58,871 bases of DNA, from positions 1-58,871 of the forward strand of contig JAIETA010000008.1 of assembly GCA_019745575.1 (NCBI GenBank), in the 5' to 3' direction. A program made the position numbers and the translations under genes. Source of the DNA: Reyranella sp. (GTDB lineage Bacteria; Pseudomonadota; Alphaproteobacteria; Reyranellales; Reyranellaceae). Shown in pieces: positions 1-8,805 of this stretch (within the stretch, counting starts at the first letter, position 1; each line of letters opens with the position of its first letter). The notes under the pieces were generated by a model. That model searched no databases, was not told where the DNA came from, and was given only the letters and a program-made list of their open reading frames with translations.

Positions 1-78
1 GAGGCGGGCTTGCTGGTGCAGACCGGCGATAACGTCCGCGAGCCGCAGAACCGCCGCGTCGAGATCGTCATCCAGTAG
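1..78 (+). CDS. OmpA-family protein, C-terminal end (partial)
   Basis: The frame open at base 1 ends with the residues VREPQNRRVEIVIQ and a TAG stop. This is the typical last strand of the OmpA-like peptidoglycan-binding domain, whose NRRVEI motif closes the fold. Such proteins anchor the outer membrane to peptidoglycan, often as Pal-like lipoproteins or porin-type proteins. Only about 25 residues are in the window, so the N-terminal part (barrel, lipoprotein or other) cannot be judged. A strong terminator follows 42 bases after the stop, so it ends its transcription unit. Confidence 0.8.
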   Translation, partial: EAGLLVQTGDNVREPQNRRVEIVIQ

Positions 79-120
79 GACGGCTCGAAGCGTCAGTCTT
101 CGCCTAAAAGTCTCAAGGGA

Positions 121-151
121 CGGCCGGGTAAATCCCGGCCGTTTCTTTTTT
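121..151 (+). terminator. Rho-independent terminator after the OmpA-family gene
   Basis: A perfect 8-bp GC stem (CGGCCGGG / CCCGGCCG) with a 5-nt TAAAT loop is followed directly by a run of T residues broken by a single C. This is the clearest intrinsic terminator in the window and separates the OmpA-family gene from trcR. Confidence 0.9.
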
Positions 152-187
152 CGGGCCGGCTATTCCGCCGGGCCCGTGCTTTTCGGG

Positions 188-216
188 TTGGCGCGGCCGG
201 GAGCGGCCTCTATATC
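188..216 (+). promoter_or_regulatory. Predicted sigma-70 promoter of trcR
   Basis: TTGGCG (-35) is separated by exactly 17 bases from TATATC (-10), about 21 bases upstream of the trcR start codon and directly downstream of the terminator. An AGGAGA ribosome binding site then lies 8 bases before the ATG. Confidence 0.55.
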
Positions 217-237
217 CGGGCGCAGGAGAACGCATTC

Positions 238-888
238 ATGTCGCAAGTATTGATGCCCAAGGCGACCGCCGTCTGGCTGGTCGAGAACACGACCCTAACC
301 TTCGATCAGATCTCGGCCTTCACCGGCCTGCATCCGCTCGAGGTCCAGGCGATCGCCGACGGCGAGGTGGCGGGCGGGATGACCGGGTTCGACCCCACGA
401 CCAACGGCCAGCTCACCAAGGAAGAGATCAAGCGCGCCGAGGCCGACCCCGAGGCGCGGCTGAAGCTCACGCCGCGTGACGTGCCGATGCCGGTCGCCCG
501 CTCCAAGGGGCCGCGTTACACGCCGGTGGCCAAGCGGCAGGACCGGCCCGACGCCATCGCCTGGCTGCTCAAGGTCCATCCCGAGCTGCAGGATTCGCAG
601 GTCGCCAAGCTCGTCGGTTCGACCAAGAGCACCGTCCAGTCGGTGCGCGACCGCTCGCACTGGAACATGCAGAACGTCCGGCCGCGCGATCCGGTCACGC
701 TGGGCTTGTGCATGCTGAAGGACCTCAACGACGCCGTCGACAAGGCGCGCCGCAAGGCCGCCCGCGAGGATGCGGCCAGGAAGAAGGCGCAGGCCAAGGC
801 CGGTGCGGACAAGGAGTCGGCCAAGGCCGCCGCCCTCGATCCGGCCGAAGCCGACCAGCCCGACCTCGGCGAAGCGTCACAAGGCTGA
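238..888 (+). CDS. trcR: TrcR-type cell-cycle transcriptional regulator (former DUF1013)
   Basis: This 216-residue protein matches the alphaproteobacterial family once called DUF1013 and now named TrcR, a DNA-binding regulator tied to the cell cycle and associated with RNA polymerase in this class. The N-terminus (MPKATAVWLVENTTLTFDQI) and the central KSTVQSVRDRSHWN segment are family hallmarks, and both look like helix-turn-helix units. The last 50 residues are a Lys/Ala/Glu-rich low-complexity tail, which is variable in the family. The ATG start is supported by an AGGAGA site 8 bases upstream and by a predicted promoter. It is transcribed alone: a terminator precedes it and 111 bases without an obvious signal follow it. 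Confidence 0.88.
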   Translation: MSQVLMPKATAVWLVENTTLTFDQISAFTGLHPLEVQAIADGEVAGGMTGFDPTTNGQLTKEEIKRAEADPEARLKLTPRDVPMPVARSKGPRYTPVAKRQDRPDAIAWLLKVHPELQDSQVAKLVGSTKSTVQSVRDRSHWNMQNVRPRDPVTLGLCMLKDLNDAVDKARRKAAREDAARKKAQAKAGADKESAKAAALDPAEADQPDLGEASQG

Positions 889-999
889 CGCCTCCGCCAA
901 CTTCGCGCTCGCCTTCCCGCGCGAAGATCGGCAGACTGCCGCCAGGTTGAACGGCGCCGGCAGCGCGCCGACCGACAAATGCGTGGAGGAGGGAACATC

Positions 1000-2025
1000 A
1001 TGACTCGACTGACGGGAGCTATTTTCGCGGCCGGCACATTCCTGGCCCTCGCGCTGGCGGGCGGCGCCGGTGCGCAGCAGGCCGCGACCGAACTTCGCTA
1101 TACCACCGGCGCGCCGGAGAAGACGCCGTGGGTGACGCCGCAGCTGCGCCGCTTCGAGCAGGACATTGTCGAGGAGAGCGGCGGCAAGCTCAAGATTTCG
1201 TCGTTCATCAACGCCCAGCTCGGCAACGAGCAGGATACGGTGCAGCAGGTGGCGCGCGGCCGCATCGACATGGGCGGCTTCTCCAACGGCGCCGTGGCGC
1301 TGCTGGCCCCCGAACTGGCGCTGCTCGGCCTGCCGTTCTTCTTCAAGTCGACCGCCGAGCAGGATTGCACGGTCGACGCTATGACCAAGCCGGTCTCGGA
1401 CCTGCTGGCCAAGAAGGGCGTGAAGTTCCTCGGCTGGACCGAGGTCGGCACCGCCGACATCGTCGGCAAGAAGCCGTTCCTCGTGCCGGCCGACGTCAAG
1501 GGACTGAAGGCCGCTTCGGCCGCCAACAAGGTGTCGGCGACGATGTGGGCGACGCTGGGCGCCAACCCGACGCCGATCGGCATCACCGAAATCGCCTCGG
1601 CCTTCCAGACCGGACTCACGGACGTCAACTCGACGGTCGTGACCTTCTACCTGCCGTCGGGCCTGGCCAAGGTGGCGCCCGTGCTGTCGCGCGTCGAACT
1701 CGCGGACGCGCCGGGCATCATCCTCATCAACAAGGGTGTCTACGACAAGCTGCCGGCCGCCGAGCGCGCCGCGCTCGACAAGGCGGTCGCCCGCCGCAGC
1801 GCCACGCAGTTGCGCCAGGAGATCCGCGGCTTCGAGGCCGCGCTGCGCGACATGCATGTGAAGGCCGGCGGCACCATCGCCACGCCGACGCCCGAGCAGC
1901 GCGAGCTGTGGCGCAAGGCGCTGCAGCCGGCCTGGCCCAAGATGGTGCAGGAGGTGGGCGGCGACGCTCCGAACTTCTACAAGCAGATGGAAGCCGCCCG
2001 CGCGAGTTGCGACAAGAAGAGCTAA
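1000..2025 (+). CDS. dctP: TRAP transporter substrate-binding protein (DctP family)
   Basis: This is the periplasmic solute receptor of a tripartite ATP-independent transporter. I start it at the ATG at 1000 because GGAGGAGGG lies just upstream; the ORF-track start 21 bases earlier has no such site. The first 25 or so residues form a Sec signal peptide (MTRLTGAIFAAGTFLALALAGG..AGAQQ). The mature protein of about 315 residues has the DctP-fold signature LGNEQDTVQQVARGRIDMGGF and the hinge region near GITEIASAFQTGLTD. It is followed by its own small and large permease genes. The ligand cannot be read from sequence; carboxylates are usual for the family. Confidence 0.9.
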   Translation: MTRLTGAIFAAGTFLALALAGGAGAQQAATELRYTTGAPEKTPWVTPQLRRFEQDIVEESGGKLKISSFINAQLGNEQDTVQQVARGRIDMGGFSNGAVALLAPELALLGLPFFFKSTAEQDCTVDAMTKPVSDLLAKKGVKFLGWTEVGTADIVGKKPFLVPADVKGLKAASAANKVSATMWATLGANPTPIGITEIASAFQTGLTDVNSTVVTFYLPSGLAKVAPVLSRVELADAPGIILINKGVYDKLPAAERAALDKAVARRSATQLRQEIRGFEAALRDMHVKAGGTIATPTPEQRELWRKALQPAWPKMVQEVGGDAPNFYKQMEAARASCDKKS

Positions 2026-2034
2026 GCGCGTTCC

Positions 2035-2598
2035 GTGACCGACACGCCGATGGCAGCCGCGCCGCCCGCCGCGGTGCGGATGCTGGCGGTCTGGCACCGT
2101 GTCGAGTGCTGGCTCGCCGTCGTGTGCTTCTCGTTCATTGCGGTGATCCTCGTTCTCGACGTCCTGGGCCGCGAGGCGCTGGCGCCCTTCCTGAATTTGA
2201 TCGGCGTTGACATCGGACCGACCGGCATCTTCGCGTCGCAACGCTTTGCGATCTATGCCCTGGTCGTCGGCAGCTTTGCCGGTATCGGCATCGCCACTGC
2301 CACCGGCAGCCATCTGGTGCCGCGTGTCGCCTTCGGCTGGGTGCCGAAGGCGTTCGGTCCGACGATGGATCGGATCGCCGATCTGTTCACCGGCTGCTTC
2401 CTGGTCGCCGTCGCCTACTACGGCGTCAAGTTCGTCGAAGTGACCTACAGCATCGACCTGCGCGCGCCCGTCCTCGACTGGGTGGTGTGGCCGTTCCAGA
2501 TCGCCATTCCGCTCGGCTTCTTCTCAGCCGCCTGCCGCTACTTCATCTATGCGGTCTGGCCGGCACTCAGGCCCCAGCTGCCGGAGTTCCAGGAGTGA
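2035..2598 (+). CDS. dctQ: TRAP transporter small permease (DctQ family)
   Basis: A 187-residue membrane protein with a GTG start 9 bases after dctP. Four hydrophobic helices are visible (about residues 20-45, 60-85, 105-125 and 145-170), as in DctQ subunits, and the arginine-bearing DVLGREALAPF stretch in the first helix region is typical. In TRAP systems this subunit pairs with the large permease and is needed for sodium-coupled uptake. Its last codon overlaps the GTG start of the large subunit by 4 bases (GTGA), indicating translational coupling. Confidence 0.88.
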   Translation: MTDTPMAAAPPAAVRMLAVWHRVECWLAVVCFSFIAVILVLDVLGREALAPFLNLIGVDIGPTGIFASQRFAIYALVVGSFAGIGIATATGSHLVPRVAFGWVPKAFGPTMDRIADLFTGCFLVAVAYYGVKFVEVTYSIDLRAPVLDWVVWPFQIAIPLGFFSAACRYFIYAVWPALRPQLPEFQE

Positions 2599-3869
2599 AC
2601 ACGGTCCTCCTTCTTGGCATCGTTGGGCTGCTGCTTTTCCTGCGCCAGCCGCTGCTCGTCATCCTGCTGTCGGCGACCGCCTTCATCCATCTCGTCTGGG
2701 GCAAGGGCGACCTCGAGTACATCGTCGAGGACATGTGGATCGGCCTCGACAAGGAACTGATCCTGTCGATTCCGCTGTTCATCCTGTGCGGCAATGTCAT
2801 GACGCGCGGCTCGATCGCCCAGCGCCTGATCAACCTTTTGGCGGCGATCACGCGACCGTTGCCGGGCGGCATGGCCGTGGCCTGCGTGCTGGCCTGCGCC
2901 GTGTTCGCCGCCATCTCCGGCTCGTCGATCGTCACCATGCTGGCGATCGGATCGGTGATGTTCCCGGCGATGCGGCAGGCCGGCTACGATCTCAAGTTCA
3001 CCCTGGGCGCCATCATGTCGGGCGGAACGCTCGGCATCATCATCCCGCCGTCGATCCCGATGATCATCTATGGTCTCGTCACCGAGACGTCGATCGTCGA
3101 CCTGTTCGCCGCGGGCTTCGGGCCCGGCATCCTGCTGACGGTGGCGATGTCGGCCTACGCCATCTGGTTCAACCGCAAACGTCCCGCCGAATCCTTCAGT
3201 GTCGACGAGTTTATGACGGCTTTCGCGCGCGGCATCTGGGCGCTGATGATGCCGGTGATCATGCTGGGCGGCATCTACAGCGGCTTTTTCACCGCCACCG
3301 AGGCCGCCGCCGTGGCGCTGGCCTACGCCATGGTCGTCGAGATCTTCGTGCACAAGGAGCTGAAGTTCCGCGACTTCTACAATGTCGTGCTCGAGGCCTC
3401 AAAGCTCGGCGGCTCGCTGTTTCCCGTGCTGGCCGTGGCGCTCAGCCTCAACATCATCCTGATCGAGCACCGCGTCCCGCAGGGCATGGTGGCCTTCATG
3501 CAGGGCTACATCGACAGCCCGGTGATGTTCATGCTGATCATCAACGTCCTGCTGCTGATCGTCGGCTGCCTGATGACCACTGGCGAGGCCATTCTGGTGC
3601 TGGCGCCGCTGCTGGCGCCGGTCGCCGCCGCCTACGGCTACGACAAGGTGCTGTTCGGCGTGATCATGATCCTGAACCTCGAGATCGGCTATCTGACGCC
3701 GCCGGTCGGGCTCAACCTGATCGTGGCGATGAGCGCCTTCAAACAGCCGTTCGGCCTGCTGTGCCGCGCGGCCATCCCGTTCATCCTGATCATGATGGTC
3801 TGCCTGTTCATCGTCGTCTGGCAGCCCTGGATCGCGATGTATTTCGTGGACGGCAGGCTCTGGAACTGA
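2595..3869 (+). CDS. dctM: TRAP transporter large permease (DctM family)
   Basis: A very hydrophobic protein of 424 residues with about 12 predicted membrane helices. It carries the DctM signatures SGSSIVTMLAIGSVMFPAM and GGTLGIIIPPSIPMIIYG, which line the transport pathway in the ion-transporter superfamily. The ORF track begins earlier, but the GTG at 2595 (VNTVLLLGIVGLL) is the natural start: it overlaps the dctQ stop by 4 bases and sits behind AGGAG. The neighbouring convergent gene ends 1 base away, so this is the last gene of the operon. Confidence 0.92.
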   Translation: MNTVLLLGIVGLLLFLRQPLLVILLSATAFIHLVWGKGDLEYIVEDMWIGLDKELILSIPLFILCGNVMTRGSIAQRLINLLAAITRPLPGGMAVACVLACAVFAAISGSSIVTMLAIGSVMFPAMRQAGYDLKFTLGAIMSGGTLGIIIPPSIPMIIYGLVTETSIVDLFAAGFGPGILLTVAMSAYAIWFNRKRPAESFSVDEFMTAFARGIWALMMPVIMLGGIYSGFFTATEAAAVALAYAMVVEIFVHKELKFRDFYNVVLEASKLGGSLFPVLAVALSLNIILIEHRVPQGMVAFMQGYIDSPVMFMLIINVLLLIVGCLMTTGEAILVLAPLLAPVAAAYGYDKVLFGVIMILNLEIGYLTPPVGLNLIVAMSAFKQPFGLLCRAAIPFILIMMVCLFIVVWQPWIAMYFVDGRLWN

Positions 3870-3870
3870 G

Positions 3871-4863
3871 CTAGACCGTCATCATCACCTTGCCGACATG
3901 ATCGGCGCGCTCCAGCTCGGCGTGCGCCGCCGCGGCCTCGCGCAGCGGGAAGGTCTTGTAGATGATGGGCTTCACCTGGCTGCTTTCGAGCAGCGGCCAG
4001 ACCTTGTCCTTGAGGCCCTGCGCCATGCGGGCCTTGTTGGCGACGCTCTGCGGCCGGAGCGTCGAGCCGGTGAGGGTAAGGCGATTGACCATCAGGATTC
4101 CGGCGCTGATCGTGGCGACAGGTCCGAGTTGGACGGCGATCACGACGCAGCGGCCGTCCTGCTTCAAGAGCTGGAGGTTCTTCGGCAGATAGTCGCCGGC
4201 CACCATGTCGAGCACGACGTCGACGCCGCCTGACAGCTTCTTCACCTCGGCCGCCCAGTCGTTGTCCTTGTAGAGCACGGCATGATCGGCGCCGAGTGCC
4301 GTCACGGCCGCCGCCTTCTCGGGGCTGCGCACGGTCGTGAAGACAGTGGCGCCAAAAGCCTTGGCGAGCTGGATCGCCGTCGTTCCGATGCCGCTGGCCC
4401 CGCCATGGATCAGCACCGCCTCGCCCGACTTGAGCTGGCCGCGCTCGAAGAGGTTGTGCCAGACGGTGAAGTAGTTCTCGGGCAGTGCCGCGGCCCGCAG
4501 CATGTCGAAGCCCTTGGGCACCGGCAGGCACTGCGGCGCGGGCGTGGTGCAGTATTCGGCGTAGGAGCCACCCGGTGTCAGCGCACAGACAGGGTCGCCC
4601 ACCTTCCAGCCGGTGACGCCCTCGCCGACGGCTGCGACGGTGCCGGCGGCCTCGAGGCCCGGCAGGTCGGAAGCGCCCGGCGGCGGCGGGTAGAGGCCAG
4701 CGCGCTGAGCAATGTCGGGTCGGTTGACGGCCGTCGCCGCGACCTTGATCAGGATCTCACCGGCCTTGGGAACGGGCAGCGGCCGCGTCGCCGGCACCAG
4801 CACTTCCGGCCCGCCCGGCTTGCTGATCTCGACGCAGGTCATGGTTGCGGGAAGAGCGCTCAT
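3871..4863 (-). CDS. NADPH:quinone oxidoreductase, zinc-free MDR family (PIG3/QOR-like)
   Basis: A 330-residue medium-chain reductase. The N-terminal GroES-like domain (AATAVNRPDIAQRAGLYPPPPGASDLPGLEAAG) has the PIG3-type substrate lobe without the catalytic zinc cysteines. The Rossmann domain follows with the coenzyme loop IHGGASGIGTTAIQLAKAFG at about residues 145-165, typical of NADPH binding. Members reduce quinones or alpha,beta-unsaturated carbonyls in the cytoplasm. It is a single gene, convergent with the TRAP operon and divergent from the DUF1192 gene across 66 bases. Confidence 0.88.
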   Translation of the reverse strand: MSALPATMTCVEISKPGGPEVLVPATRPLPVPKAGEILIKVAATAVNRPDIAQRAGLYPPPPGASDLPGLEAAGTVAAVGEGVTGWKVGDPVCALTPGGSYAEYCTTPAPQCLPVPKGFDMLRAAALPENYFTVWHNLFERGQLKSGEAVLIHGGASGIGTTAIQLAKAFGATVFTTVRSPEKAAAVTALGADHAVLYKDNDWAAEVKKLSGGVDVVLDMVAGDYLPKNLQLLKQDGRCVVIAVQLGPVATISAGILMVNRLTLTGSTLRPQSVANKARMAQGLKDKVWPLLESSQVKPIIYKTFPLREAAAAHAELERADHVGKVMMTV

Positions 4864-4929
4864 GGTCGGCCTTTCGAAGGGATGGGAGCAATGCTACGTC
4901 TCCCTTAGACGCTTCCGCGGAGCCGCGCC

Positions 4930-5118
4930 ATGGCCTTTGAGTTGGACGATCTCGATCCCCGGCAGAAGAAAACGCAACGCCTGAATCTCGACCCGCTGTC
5001 GATCGAGGAGCTTCGGGAGTATGTCGAAGCCTTGAAAGCCGAGATCGACCGGGTCGACGAGAAGATCAAGGCCAAGCAGAGCCATGCCGCCGCCGCCGCG
5101 TCGTTTTTCAAGAAGTGA
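4930..5118 (+). CDS. DUF1192 family small protein
   Basis: A 62-residue acidic/basic coiled-coil-like protein that matches DUF1192, a small alphaproteobacterial family of unknown role. The conserved core is NLDPLSIEELREYVEALKAEIDRVDEKIKAK, predicted to be a single long helix. GGAG lies 7 bases before the ATG. The stop overlaps the GTG start of the sulfhydrylase gene by 4 bases, so it heads the directon that follows. Confidence 0.8.
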   Translation: MAFELDDLDPRQKKTQRLNLDPLSIEELREYVEALKAEIDRVDEKIKAKQSHAAAAASFFKK

Positions 5119-6422
5119 GGGCCGTCGTGGTCGATGCCAAGTTCCTGAGGCCCGATACGCTGGCGTTGCACGCCGGCCAGCATCCCGATCCCGTCACCGG
5201 GGCACGGGCCGTGCCGATCTACCAGACGACGTCGTTCGTCTTTCGCGATGTCGACCATGCCGCCAGCCTGTTCAACCTGGAGGTCGGTGGCCACATCTAT
5301 AGCCGTATCTCCAATCCGACCGTGGCCGTGTTCGAGGAGCGGGTCGCGGCGATGGAGGAGGGATCGGGGGCACTCGCCACGTCGAGCGGTCAGGCGGCGC
5401 TTCACATCGCCATTGCCACCCTGATGGGCGCCGGCGGCCACATCGTCGCCTCGACGTCGCTTTACGGCGGCACGCGCAACATGCTGGCGTTGACGCTGCC
5501 GCGCTTCGGCATCTCCACGACCTTCGTCCAGCCGAACGACCATGACGGCTTTGCCCGCGCGATCCGTCCGGAAACGCGGCTGGTATTGGGCGAGACCATT
5601 GGCAATCCGGGCGGCGAGGTACTCGATATACCGGCCATCGCGGCGATCGCCCATGCCGCCGGCGTGCCGCTCATGATCGACAACACCTTCGCCTCGCCGA
5701 TCCTCTGCCGGCCGCTGACGCTCGGCGCCGACATCGTCTTTCATTCTGCCACCAAGTTCATCGGTGGCCACGGCGTGGCGATCGGCGGCGTGATCGTCGA
5801 ATCGGGTCGCTTCGACTGGGAACGCTCCGGCAAGTTCCCGACTCTGACCGAGCCCTACGCGGGCTACCATGGCATCGACTTCGCCGAGGAGTTCGGCCCG
5901 CACGCCTTCATCATGCGGGCGCGGACCGAGGGCGTGCGCGATTTCGGTTGCTGCATGGCGCCGCAGACGGCGTTCTATCTGCTGCAGGGGCTGGAGACGT
6001 TGCCGCTGCGCGTCGCCCGGCACGTGGAGAACGCCCGCAAGGTTATGGCTTTTCTGAAGACCAATCCGGCGGTCGAGCGGATTGCCTCGCCGGAACTGCC
6101 CGGCCATCCCGACCATGCGCTGGCACAGAGACTGCTGCCCAAAGGCACCGGATCGATCTTCAGCTTCGACATCAAGGGCGGTCGCGACGCCGGCCGCCGG
6201 TTCATCGAGCGGCTAAAGCTCTTCTCCCATCTCGCCAACGTGGGCGACGCCAAGTCGCTGGTCATCCACCCGGCGACGACCACGCACGCCCAGCTCGACG
6301 CAGAAGCCCTGAAACAGGCCGGCATCGGCGAGGGCATGATCCGGCTCTCGGTCGGCCTGGAGGACCCGGACGATCTGCTGGACGATCTCGGGCAGGCGCT
6401 GCGCGCCGCACACAAGGCCTGA
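5115..6422 (+). CDS. metY: O-acetylhomoserine sulfhydrylase-like enzyme (MetY, PLP-dependent)
   Basis: A 435-residue member of the Cys/Met-metabolism PLP family. Visible signatures are the phosphate-binding SSGQAALHIAIATLM, the IDNTFASPILCRPL aspartate region and the Schiff-base lysine in HSATKFIGGHG. The insert TEPYAGYHGIDFAEEFG is characteristic of the longer MetY branch, which makes homocysteine from O-acetylhomoserine and sulfide, rather than MetB or MetZ. The GTG start overlaps the DUF1192 stop (GTGA). No SAM-II riboswitch-like leader is apparent in the short upstream gap. The exact thiol or substrate could differ in this family. Confidence 0.87.
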   Translation: MRAVVVDAKFLRPDTLALHAGQHPDPVTGARAVPIYQTTSFVFRDVDHAASLFNLEVGGHIYSRISNPTVAVFEERVAAMEEGSGALATSSGQAALHIAIATLMGAGGHIVASTSLYGGTRNMLALTLPRFGISTTFVQPNDHDGFARAIRPETRLVLGETIGNPGGEVLDIPAIAAIAHAAGVPLMIDNTFASPILCRPLTLGADIVFHSATKFIGGHGVAIGGVIVESGRFDWERSGKFPTLTEPYAGYHGIDFAEEFGPHAFIMRARTEGVRDFGCCMAPQTAFYLLQGLETLPLRVARHVENARKVMAFLKTNPAVERIASPELPGHPDHALAQRLLPKGTGSIFSFDIKGGRDAGRRFIERLKLFSHLANVGDAKSLVIHPATTTHAQLDAEALKQAGIGEGMIRLSVGLEDPDDLLDDLGQALRAAHKA

Positions 6423-6424
6423 CC

Positions 6425-7213
6425 ATGAAACTCACAGTCGACGGCCGCGCCGTTTTTGCCACGACGGGCGGTGCTGCCTTCGATCCGGCGCGGCCGACGG
6501 TCGTCTTTCTTCATGGCGCCGGTTTCGACCGCACGGTCTGGCGCCTTCAGAGCCGCTGGTTCGCCCACCATGGCCGGAGCGTGCTCGCCGTCGATTTTCC
6601 CGGCCACGGCTGGTCCGACGGGCCGGCGCTGGCCGGTATCGCCGCCATGGCCGACTGGGTCGCCAAGGTGATCGAGGCCGCCGGGCTGGAAACGGCGGCG
6701 CTGGTTGGTCACTCGATGGGCGCTCTTGTGGCGCTCGACGCAGCGGCGCGCCATGCCGGCAAGGTACGCGCTCTGGCACTCTGCGGCGTCGCAACGGAGA
6801 TGCCGGTGCATCCGGAGATGCTGGAATCCGCCAGCGCCGGCACGCTCAAGGTCCAGCAACTGATGACCTTCTGGGGATTGGGCAACGCGTTGCACAAGGG
6901 CGGTATGGTCTCGCCGGGCCTGTGGCTGCGGGCCGAGTCGCTGGCCATCTTGTCGGCCAACAAGCCGGGCGTCATCCACACCGACCTGGCCGCCTGCAAC
7001 GTCTACAAGGACGCGCTGGCACGCGCTGGCGAGGTGAAGTGTCCAACGGCGTTGGTGCTGGGCGACAGCGATCTGATGACGCCTGCCGCCAAGGCCAAGG
7101 CCCTGGCCGCAGCCATCCCCGGCGCCAGGATCACCGTGATCGCCGACTGCGGGCACTTCATGATGGTCGAACGGCCCGACGAGACTCTGGAGGCATTGAA
7201 AGCCTGTGTCTGA
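6425..7213 (+). CDS. Alpha/beta-fold hydrolase
   Basis: A 262-residue cytoplasmic alpha/beta hydrolase starting at the ATG 2 bases after metY. The ORF-track entry begins far upstream inside metY and should be shortened. The oxyanion strand is VVFLHGAGFDRTVW, the nucleophile elbow is VGHSMG (Ser near residue 98), the acid is in LVLGDSDLMTP, and the base is the histidine in ADCGHFMMVERPDE. It has the size and layout of epoxide-hydrolase or enol-lactonase-like enzymes, but the substrate is unknown. It overlaps the next gene by 8 bases, which supports an operon. Confidence 0.88.
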   Translation: MKLTVDGRAVFATTGGAAFDPARPTVVFLHGAGFDRTVWRLQSRWFAHHGRSVLAVDFPGHGWSDGPALAGIAAMADWVAKVIEAAGLETAALVGHSMGALVALDAAARHAGKVRALALCGVATEMPVHPEMLESASAGTLKVQQLMTFWGLGNALHKGGMVSPGLWLRAESLAILSANKPGVIHTDLAACNVYKDALARAGEVKCPTALVLGDSDLMTPAAKAKALAAAIPGARITVIADCGHFMMVERPDETLEALKACV

Positions 7214-7958
7214 GCGCGTTGCCCAGTCAAGAGTGGCGCTCGTCACCGGCTCGACCTCGGGCATCGGTGAGGCCATCGCCCGGCGCCTGGCCCGCGACGG
7301 CTACCGTCTGGCGGTGCATGGCCGCCGGTCGGCCGACGCCGGGGCCAAGCTCGCGGCCGAGCTGCCGGGCGCCAGTCACCACCAGGCGGATCTCGCCGAT
7401 GTGGCGCGCGCCGGCGAACTGGTGCGGGCCGTGATTGCCCATCACGGCCGCCTCGACGTGCTGGTGAACAATGCCGGCGAGGCGGCACGGTTTCCGCACG
7501 CCGACCTCAAGGCCGCGACGCCCGAAGTCTGGCGACGCATGATGGACGTCAACCTGATCGCGCCCTGGATGCTGATCGCCGAGGCCGAAGTGGCGCTGCG
7601 GCAATCGGCGGAGAGCGGCCGGCCGGCCGCCATCGTCAACATCGGCACCCATGCCGCAGTGCGACCCAAGGGCTCGTCGATCCCCTATGCCGCCGCCAAG
7701 GCCGCCCTGCATCATACCACGCGCCTGCTCGCCCTGACGCTCGGCCCCGCCATCCGGGTCAACTGCGTGGCGCCGGGCCTTGTCGACACACCGATGAGCG
7801 CCGGCTGGGAAGCGGCCTATGAACTGTGGAACACCCGATCGCCGATGAGGCGTCCGGCCCGGCCGGAGGATATTGCCGATCTGGTGGCCGCCCTCGTCGC
7901 CAACGACTACGTTACCGGAGAGATCGTCATCGCCGACGGTGGGTTGAACCTCACCTAG
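7206..7958 (+). CDS. Short-chain dehydrogenase/reductase
   Basis: A 250-residue classical SDR with a GTG start inside the end of the hydrolase gene. The coenzyme motif TGSTSGIG is at about residues 15-22, and the HGRRS segment after beta-2 suggests a preference for NADP(H). NNAG is near residue 88, and the active-site YAAAK (YxxxK) near 160 follows NIGTHAAVRPKGSSIPYAAAK. The C-terminus has the SDR motif DYVTGEIVIADGG. It probably reduces or oxidises a small carbonyl or alcohol. The operon partners do not fix the substrate. Confidence 0.9.
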   Translation: MSERVAQSRVALVTGSTSGIGEAIARRLARDGYRLAVHGRRSADAGAKLAAELPGASHHQADLADVARAGELVRAVIAHHGRLDVLVNNAGEAARFPHADLKAATPEVWRRMMDVNLIAPWMLIAEAEVALRQSAESGRPAAIVNIGTHAAVRPKGSSIPYAAAKAALHHTTRLLALTLGPAIRVNCVAPGLVDTPMSAGWEAAYELWNTRSPMRRPARPEDIADLVAALVANDYVTGEIVIADGGLNLT

Positions 7959-7976
7959 CCAGACACGGAGGAAGCC

Positions 7977-8804
7977 ATGAACGTCCAGACCTTGCCGCCC
8001 GGCTACAAGACCGCGCCGTGGACTCCGCCGGAGAAGATCACCGGCGCCATGCTCGCCGAGGCGTCGGCCAAGTTGATCGAGCTGCTGCGCATCCGCACCA
8101 ACCCGATCGGCATGCGCCTGTTCGAGGACCCGAAAGACATGGAGAAGATCCAGGGCCTGCGCAGGCCGACCGAGGGTTTCAAGTTCACCATGTGCCAGAT
8201 GGTGACGCAGTCGCGCTGGTACGGCTTCACCCTCGGCATCACCGTCGACAATACCCGCGGCGGTAATTGCGGTGGCGTGGTCGGCCTCAATCATCCCGGC
8301 GAGGGGTTCCTGTCGGGCGATCACATGAACGGCGTCTGGTTCGGCAACAAGGAGGCCTCGGCCGCGCATCAGGCGCAGATGCCGCGTGTGCCGGACGGCA
8401 AGTACAATGGCCTGGTCGTCTCGCCGCTGCGTTCGGCCCGGCTCGACCCGCCGGACATCTGCATGTTCTACGGCACGCCGGGGCAAATGATCTATTTCAT
8501 CAACGGCCTGCAGTATCACCGCTATCGTCGTTACGATTTCACGGTCACCGGCGAGAGTGCCTGTGCCGACTCGTGGGGCCGAGCGCTGGCGACCCGCCAG
8601 ACCTCGCTGTCGCTGCCCTGCTTCGCCGAGCGTCGCTATGGCGGCGTGGCCGACGACGAGCTGCTGATGGCCTGCCCGCCGGACGAGTTCCTGCGAGCCA
8701 TCGAGGGCATGGGGCATCTCGGCAAGAACGGGCTGCGCTATCCGTTCCCGCCCTACGGCGCGGTCATGGACCCGGCGCTCGGCATGGCCAAGAGCTACAG
8801 TTGA
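7977..8804 (+). CDS. DUF169 family protein
   Basis: A 275-residue protein of the DUF169 (COG2043) family, whose biochemical role is not established. Conserved features visible here are IRTNPIGMRLFEDP, GFKFTMCQM, the NCGG turn within RGGNCGGVVGL, and PPDICMFYGTPGQM. Six well-spaced cysteines (MCQM, NCGG, ICMF, ACAD, PCFA, ACPP) could bind a metal or cluster, but this is inference. A GGAGG site precedes the ATG. It sits between the SDR and a 2'-5' RNA ligase-like gene on the same strand. Confidence 0.85.
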   Translation: MNVQTLPPGYKTAPWTPPEKITGAMLAEASAKLIELLRIRTNPIGMRLFEDPKDMEKIQGLRRPTEGFKFTMCQMVTQSRWYGFTLGITVDNTRGGNCGGVVGLNHPGEGFLSGDHMNGVWFGNKEASAAHQAQMPRVPDGKYNGLVVSPLRSARLDPPDICMFYGTPGQMIYFINGLQYHRYRRYDFTVTGESACADSWGRALATRQTSLSLPCFAERRYGGVADDELLMACPPDEFLRAIEGMGHLGKNGLRYPFPPYGAVMDPALGMAKSYS

Positions 8805-8805
8805 G

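Noticed and set aside
877-2313. 478-residue minus-strand ORF across dctP and dctQ
   Set aside because: It is opposite a complete TRAP operon with good ribosome binding sites and shows no domain.
4864-5114. SAM-II-type riboswitch ahead of metY
   Set aside because: The gap before the DUF1192 gene is only 66 bases and I cannot fold a pseudoknot-like leader in it; metY itself has no leader because it overlaps DUF1192.
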